Shown in pieces: positions 62,767 through 64,000 of a DNA stretch of 64,000 bases. The position numbers and the translations under genes are program-made. Under the pieces are notes generated by a model. It had not been told where the DNA came from. It did no database searches and worked only from the letters and a program-made list of their open reading frames with translations. Each line of letters opens with the position of its first letter. The first letter of the stretch is position 1. Source of the DNA: Pseudomonas sp. CHM02 (GTDB lineage: Bacteria; Pseudomonadota; Gammaproteobacteria; Pseudomonadales; Pseudomonadaceae); NCBI RefSeq assembly GCF_000612585.1, contig NZ_JFCA01000026.1:39911-103910 (forward strand), written 5' to 3'.

Positions 62767-63966
62767 ATGAAGTCGGTTGAAGAGCAGCTAGCGCTGATAA
62801 AACGTGGTGCGGAAGAACTGTTGGTCGAGGCCGAGCTGATCGAAAAGCTAAAGCGTGGCCAACCCCTGCGTATTAAGGCTGGCTTTGATCCGACTGCACC
62901 GGATCTGCATTTGGGTCATACCGTGCTTATTAATAAGCTGCGTCAGTTCCAGGAACTGGGGCATCAGGTCATCTTCCTTATAGGTGACTTCACCGGGATG
63001 ATCGGTGATCCGAGCGGCAAGAGCGCCACGCGCCCGCCGCTGACCCGTGAGCAGGTTCTCGATAATGCCGAGACCTACAAGACACAGGTATTCAAGATTC
63101 TTGATCCAGCCAAGACTGAGGTGGCGTTCAACTCCACCTGGATGGATCAGATGGGGCCGGCGGACTTCATTCGTCTGACTTCCCAGTACACCGTCGCGCG
63201 GATGCTTGAGCGTGACGACTTCGACAAGCGTTACTCGACCAATCAGCCGATCGCCATTCATGAGTTCCTCTATCCGCTGGTCCAGGGCTATGACTCGGTA
63301 GCATTGCGTGCGGACGTTGAGCTGGGCGGTACCGACCAGAAGTTCAACCTGTTGATGGGGCGTGAACTGCAGCGTGCGTATGGGCAAGAAGCCCAGTGCA
63401 TTCTGACCATGCCGTTGTTGGAAGGGTTGGATGGCGTCAAGAAGATGTCCAAGTCCTTGGGCAACTATGTCGGTATCCAGGAAGCGCCGGGTGTGATGTA
63501 CGGCAAGTTGGTCTCGATTCCTGACGCGCTAATGTGGCGTTACTTCGAGCTGTTGAGCTTCCGCTCGATGGATGAGATCAATGCGCTGCGTGCTGATGTA
63601 GAAGCAGGCGCGAATCCGCGTGACGTGAAGATCAAGCTGGCGGAAGAAATTGTTGCGCGCTTCCATGGTGAAGAGGCTGCGGCCAATGCTCACCGTGCTG
63701 CGGGCAACCGCATGAAGGATGGCGAGCTGCCGGATGATCTGCCGGAGATCGAGCTGTCTGCGACTGAGGCGATGCCGATTGCCGCCGTGCTTAATAAAAC
63801 AGGCTTGGTCAAGAACTCGGCGGTCGCGCGTGACCTTCTGAGTTCCGGTGGTGTGCGTGTAGATGGTGAGGTGGTAGATCGCACCTTTATATATGAGCTA
63901 GGCGCTACCCATGTTTGCCAGGCGGGGAAGAAGGCATTTGCGCGCATTACGCTCAAATCCGAATAA
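62767..63966 (+). CDS. tyrS: Tyrosyl-tRNA synthetase
   Basis: This class I aminoacyl-tRNA synthetase has 399 residues. The HIGH-type motif is HLGH (residues 48-51) and the KMSKS motif is intact (KKMSKSLGNYV, about 230-240). A C-terminal S4 domain binds tRNA (about 335-399, with LLSSGGVRVDGEVV). I chose ATG 62767; an upstream frame adds residues not seen in the family. In pseudomonads tyrS is usually followed by an rRNA operon. Confidence 0.98.
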   Translation: MKSVEEQLALIKRGAEELLVEAELIEKLKRGQPLRIKAGFDPTAPDLHLGHTVLINKLRQFQELGHQVIFLIGDFTGMIGDPSGKSATRPPLTREQVLDNAETYKTQVFKILDPAKTEVAFNSTWMDQMGPADFIRLTSQYTVARMLERDDFDKRYSTNQPIAIHEFLYPLVQGYDSVALRADVELGGTDQKFNLLMGRELQRAYGQEAQCILTMPLLEGLDGVKKMSKSLGNYVGIQEAPGVMYGKLVSIPDALMWRYFELLSFRSMDEINALRADVEAGANPRDVKIKLAEEIVARFHGEEAAANAHRAAGNRMKDGELPDDLPEIELSATEAMPIAAVLNKTGLVKNSAVARDLLSSGGVRVDGEVVDRTFIYELGATHVCQAGKKAFARITLKSE

Positions 63967-63981
63967 ACCCGAAATAAAGTG

Positions 63982-64000
63982 TTGACGGCGAATTTTATCT
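63982..64000 (+). promoter_or_regulatory. Probable start of an rRNA operon promoter (cut by window edge)
   Basis: TTGACG (63982-63987) followed by AT-rich sequence (AATTTTATCT) begins 16 bp after the tyrS stop codon. The -10 box would fall just beyond the window. The identification as a rrn promoter rests on the conserved tyrS-rrn order in pseudomonads. Confidence 0.4.

Overview
The window is about 64 kb of core chromosome from a Pseudomonas, most likely of the P. fluorescens group. The GC-rich coding sequence, the gene order and several family-specific features support this: the amgK-murU cell-wall recycling pair, the davB-davA lysine monooxygenase pair, vfr, and REP/REPIN intergenic repeats with ends like TGTAGGAGCC. 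From memory, the order pqq - davAB - rpoD/dnaG/rpsU - tsaD - folBK - cca - prkA/yeaH/spoVR - apaGH/ksgA/pdxA/surA/lptD - amgK/murU - pot-like transporter - rpe/gph - trpEGDC - vfr - coq7 - argC/erpA - anmK/tyrS matches P. putida and P. fluorescens chromosomes. No insertion sequence, prophage, CRISPR array, toxin-antitoxin pair or restriction system is visible.

Layout. 1-3545: pqqB (cut by the left edge), pqqA and pqqF for the PQQ cofactor, with a terminator-like hairpin between pqqA and pqqB. 3588-8136: lysine 2-monooxygenase/aminovaleramidase (davB-davA), an Lrp-type and a LysR-type regulator, and a VOC enzyme. 8182-12018: tRNA-Ile2(CAU) and a 1247-residue sensor with substrate-binding, PAS, GGDEF and EAL domains. 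12140-16692: the macromolecular-synthesis block rpsU-dnaG-rpoD. 16895-20765: tsaD, plsY, folB-folK and cca. 20829-25698: the stress operon prkA-yeaH-spoVR. 25983-33652: glpE, apaG-apaH, then lptD-surA-pdxA-ksgA, with overlapping or touching genes. 33783-36248: amgK-murU-djlA. 36303-39997: a DUF3530 protein and a two-component pair. 40291-44738: a four-gene polyamine-type ABC transporter, then an iron alcohol dehydrogenase. 46142-51679: rpe-gph-trpE-trpG-trpD-trpC. 51744-57815: a divergent lipoate-ligase-like protein, vfr, an OsmC protein, coq7, hinT, an SDR, a DUF805 membrane protein and a nitronate monooxygenase. 57840-63966: hemJ, argC, erpA, anmK, a M23 peptidase and tyrS. The last 19 bases look like the start of an rRNA operon promoter.

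Most genes are housekeeping. The less ordinary signals are regulatory and intergenic. REPINs supply stop codons of flanking genes. A REPIN splits the ABC operon. The spoVR terminator arm contains the Shine-Dalgarno of cca. A Trp-codon-bearing leader-like peptide lies at the 3' end of gph, just before trpE. Palindromic operator candidates lie upstream of erpA, vfr and the pot-like operon. A DUF3530 alpha/beta-hydrolase lacks the nucleophile serine, and a lipoate-ligase-fold protein has a changed substrate loop. I did not find a clear new multi-gene system.
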